DNA from: Vibrio ziniensis
Lineage (GTDB): Bacteria > Pseudomonadota > Gammaproteobacteria > Enterobacterales > Vibrionaceae
Reading direction: 5' to 3'
NCBI RefSeq assembly: GCF_011064285.1
Contig: NZ_CP049331.1
Span: forward strand, 1,550,001 to 1,614,000
Length of the DNA stretch: 64,000 nt
The notes beneath the pieces are model-generated. The model saw only the letters and a list, made by a program, of their open reading frames with translations, was not told the origin of the DNA and did not search any database. Below, piece by piece: positions 63,318-64,000 of this stretch (positions are counted from its first letter, which is position 1; each line of letters begins with the position of its first letter). The position numbers and the translations under genes were made by a program.

Positions 63318-64000
63318 GCTTACAACGCCCTCGTCTGCCCCTTTTAGGCTTTGCCGCATATTCAGGCACAGGTAAAACGACGCTGCTTGAAGCGCTTATC
63401 CCAATGCTTACCAGTGCGGGTTTGCGTTTAGGTGTACTAAAACATGCTCACCACGATTTTGATGTCGATATACCAGGTAAAGACAGCTATCGCTTACGCA
63501 AGGCCGGAGCTAGTCAGATGCTGATTGCTTCACGTAATCGACACGTGTTGATGACGGAAACGCCAGAGGCAGAAGCGGAGTTCAACTATCTTCTCAGTCG
63601 TTTCGACAGTGAAAAACTCGACATCATCTTAGTGGAAGGCTGTAAAAACATAGCTTTCCCAAAGGTTGAATTGCATAGAAGTGAACTTAACAAGCCTTGG
63701 CTCTACTTAAACGATAACAACATCATTGCAATTGCCGCAGATGAAATCGTTGAGTCCGATCTCCCTCAACTCAACATCAATGATTTAGAAAGCATTGCCA
63801 AGTTTGTCGTTGATTACGCTAATCGTTTTGGTAAAGAAAAACTGCCTCCTGAAAGCTGTGATACGTTATCTCCAGCCTTTCTTTCAGTAGAACAAGGTCG
63901 CCAATCCATTCTAGATCGCGTGCCTGTTCTATCAGATATTGAAACAATTCAACGAGCAAACATTTATAACCGAGTGTTAGCTAAAGACATTTCATCCCCC
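63314..64000 (+). CDS. MobB-MoeA fusion protein, 5' part (3' end outside window)
   Basis: The frame is open for 229 codons from ATG at 63314 to the window edge. Residues 1-165 are MobB: Walker [42 protein letters not shown] and the DIILVEGCK segment. After a linker ([16 protein letters not shown]), residues about 190-229 ([30 protein letters not shown]) match the N-terminus of MoeA, the molybdopterin molybdotransferase. A bifunctional MobB-MoeA is therefore likely. Coupled to mobA by ATGA. Confidence 0.85.
   Translation, partial: MSLQRPRLPLLGFAAYSGTGKTTLLEALIPMLTSAGLRLGVLKHAHHDFDVDIPGKDSYRLRKAGASQMLIASRNRHVLMTETPEAEAEFNYLLSRFDSEKLDIILVEGCKNIAFPKVELHRSELNKPWLYLNDNNIIAIAADEIVESDLPQLNINDLESIAKFVVDYANRFGKEKLPPESCDTLSPAFLSVEQGRQSILDRVPVLSDIETIQRANIYNRVLAKDISSP

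Noticed and set aside
1..64000. tRNA, rRNA or integron attC sites
   Set aside because: None was recognisable by eye on either strand.

Overview
The window reads as the replication-terminus region of chromosome 1 of a marine Vibrio. The gene orders uup / DUF3466 / rmf / fabA / Lon-like / matP, vpsV-vpsS beside ccoNOQP, and fnr-uspE-ttcA are the ones expected around dif in Vibrio. Perfect 13-bp matS (MatP-binding) words occur at least four times (12518, 20118, 27174, 59019), and the XerC/XerD dif site itself is present at 19305-19332. No tRNA, rRNA or CRISPR array was seen.

Left flank (1-6540): the end of the ABC-F ATPase uup, a secreted DUF3466 protein with a GlyGly-CTERM tail, ribosome modulation factor, fabA with FabR- and FadR-like operators, a Lon-family protease, matP and a DUF3634 protein. 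A 9-bp tandem repeat follows.

Accessory island (6541-19332): a filamentous-phage (inovirus) prophage integrated at dif. A hybrid left site has a dif-like XerC arm plus phage sequence. The right site has a phage XerC arm plus dif centre and XerD arm. The phage core runs on the minus strand from 18834 to 12310: small ORF, Rep, ssDNA-binding protein, small membrane protein, major coat, adsorption protein, DUF2523, Zot, secretin. A DUF3693 repressor diverges from rep. The element is about 12.8 kb, unusually long for an inovirus, because it carries cargo: an AIPR abortive-infection gene, an XRE-DUF4019 regulator, a Doc/Fic-like protein, a cyclic-phosphate-processing receiver protein, and two DUF3653 regulator copies bracketing the AIPR segment.

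Respiration and sensing (19447-33130): the nitric-oxide/biofilm pair VpsV-VpsS, then the cbb3 oxidase cluster ccoNOQP-fixH-ccoI-ccoS-SafE, fnr with a perfect FNR box at its own promoter, uspE and ttcA.

Housekeeping middle (33176-43003): a DUF2987 / glucosaminidase / membrane-protein operon, potABCD with a second PotD paralogue, a CobB deacylase and an ammonium transporter.

Formate dehydrogenase and Mo/W metabolism (43314-64000): a seven-gene formate dehydrogenase operon, DUF3305-DUF3306, fdhD, a degenerate-P-loop membrane ATPase paired with an MscS channel, a sensor kinase / sigma-54 activator pair, the tungstate ABC transporter tupABC, mobA and a MobB-MoeA fusion running off the end. Sigma-54 -24/-12 promoters precede the formate dehydrogenase operon, DUF3305-DUF3306 and tupABC. 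A TGAGACA-type palindrome lies upstream of two of them. This suggests that the local two-component system coordinates metal uptake with formate dehydrogenase synthesis.
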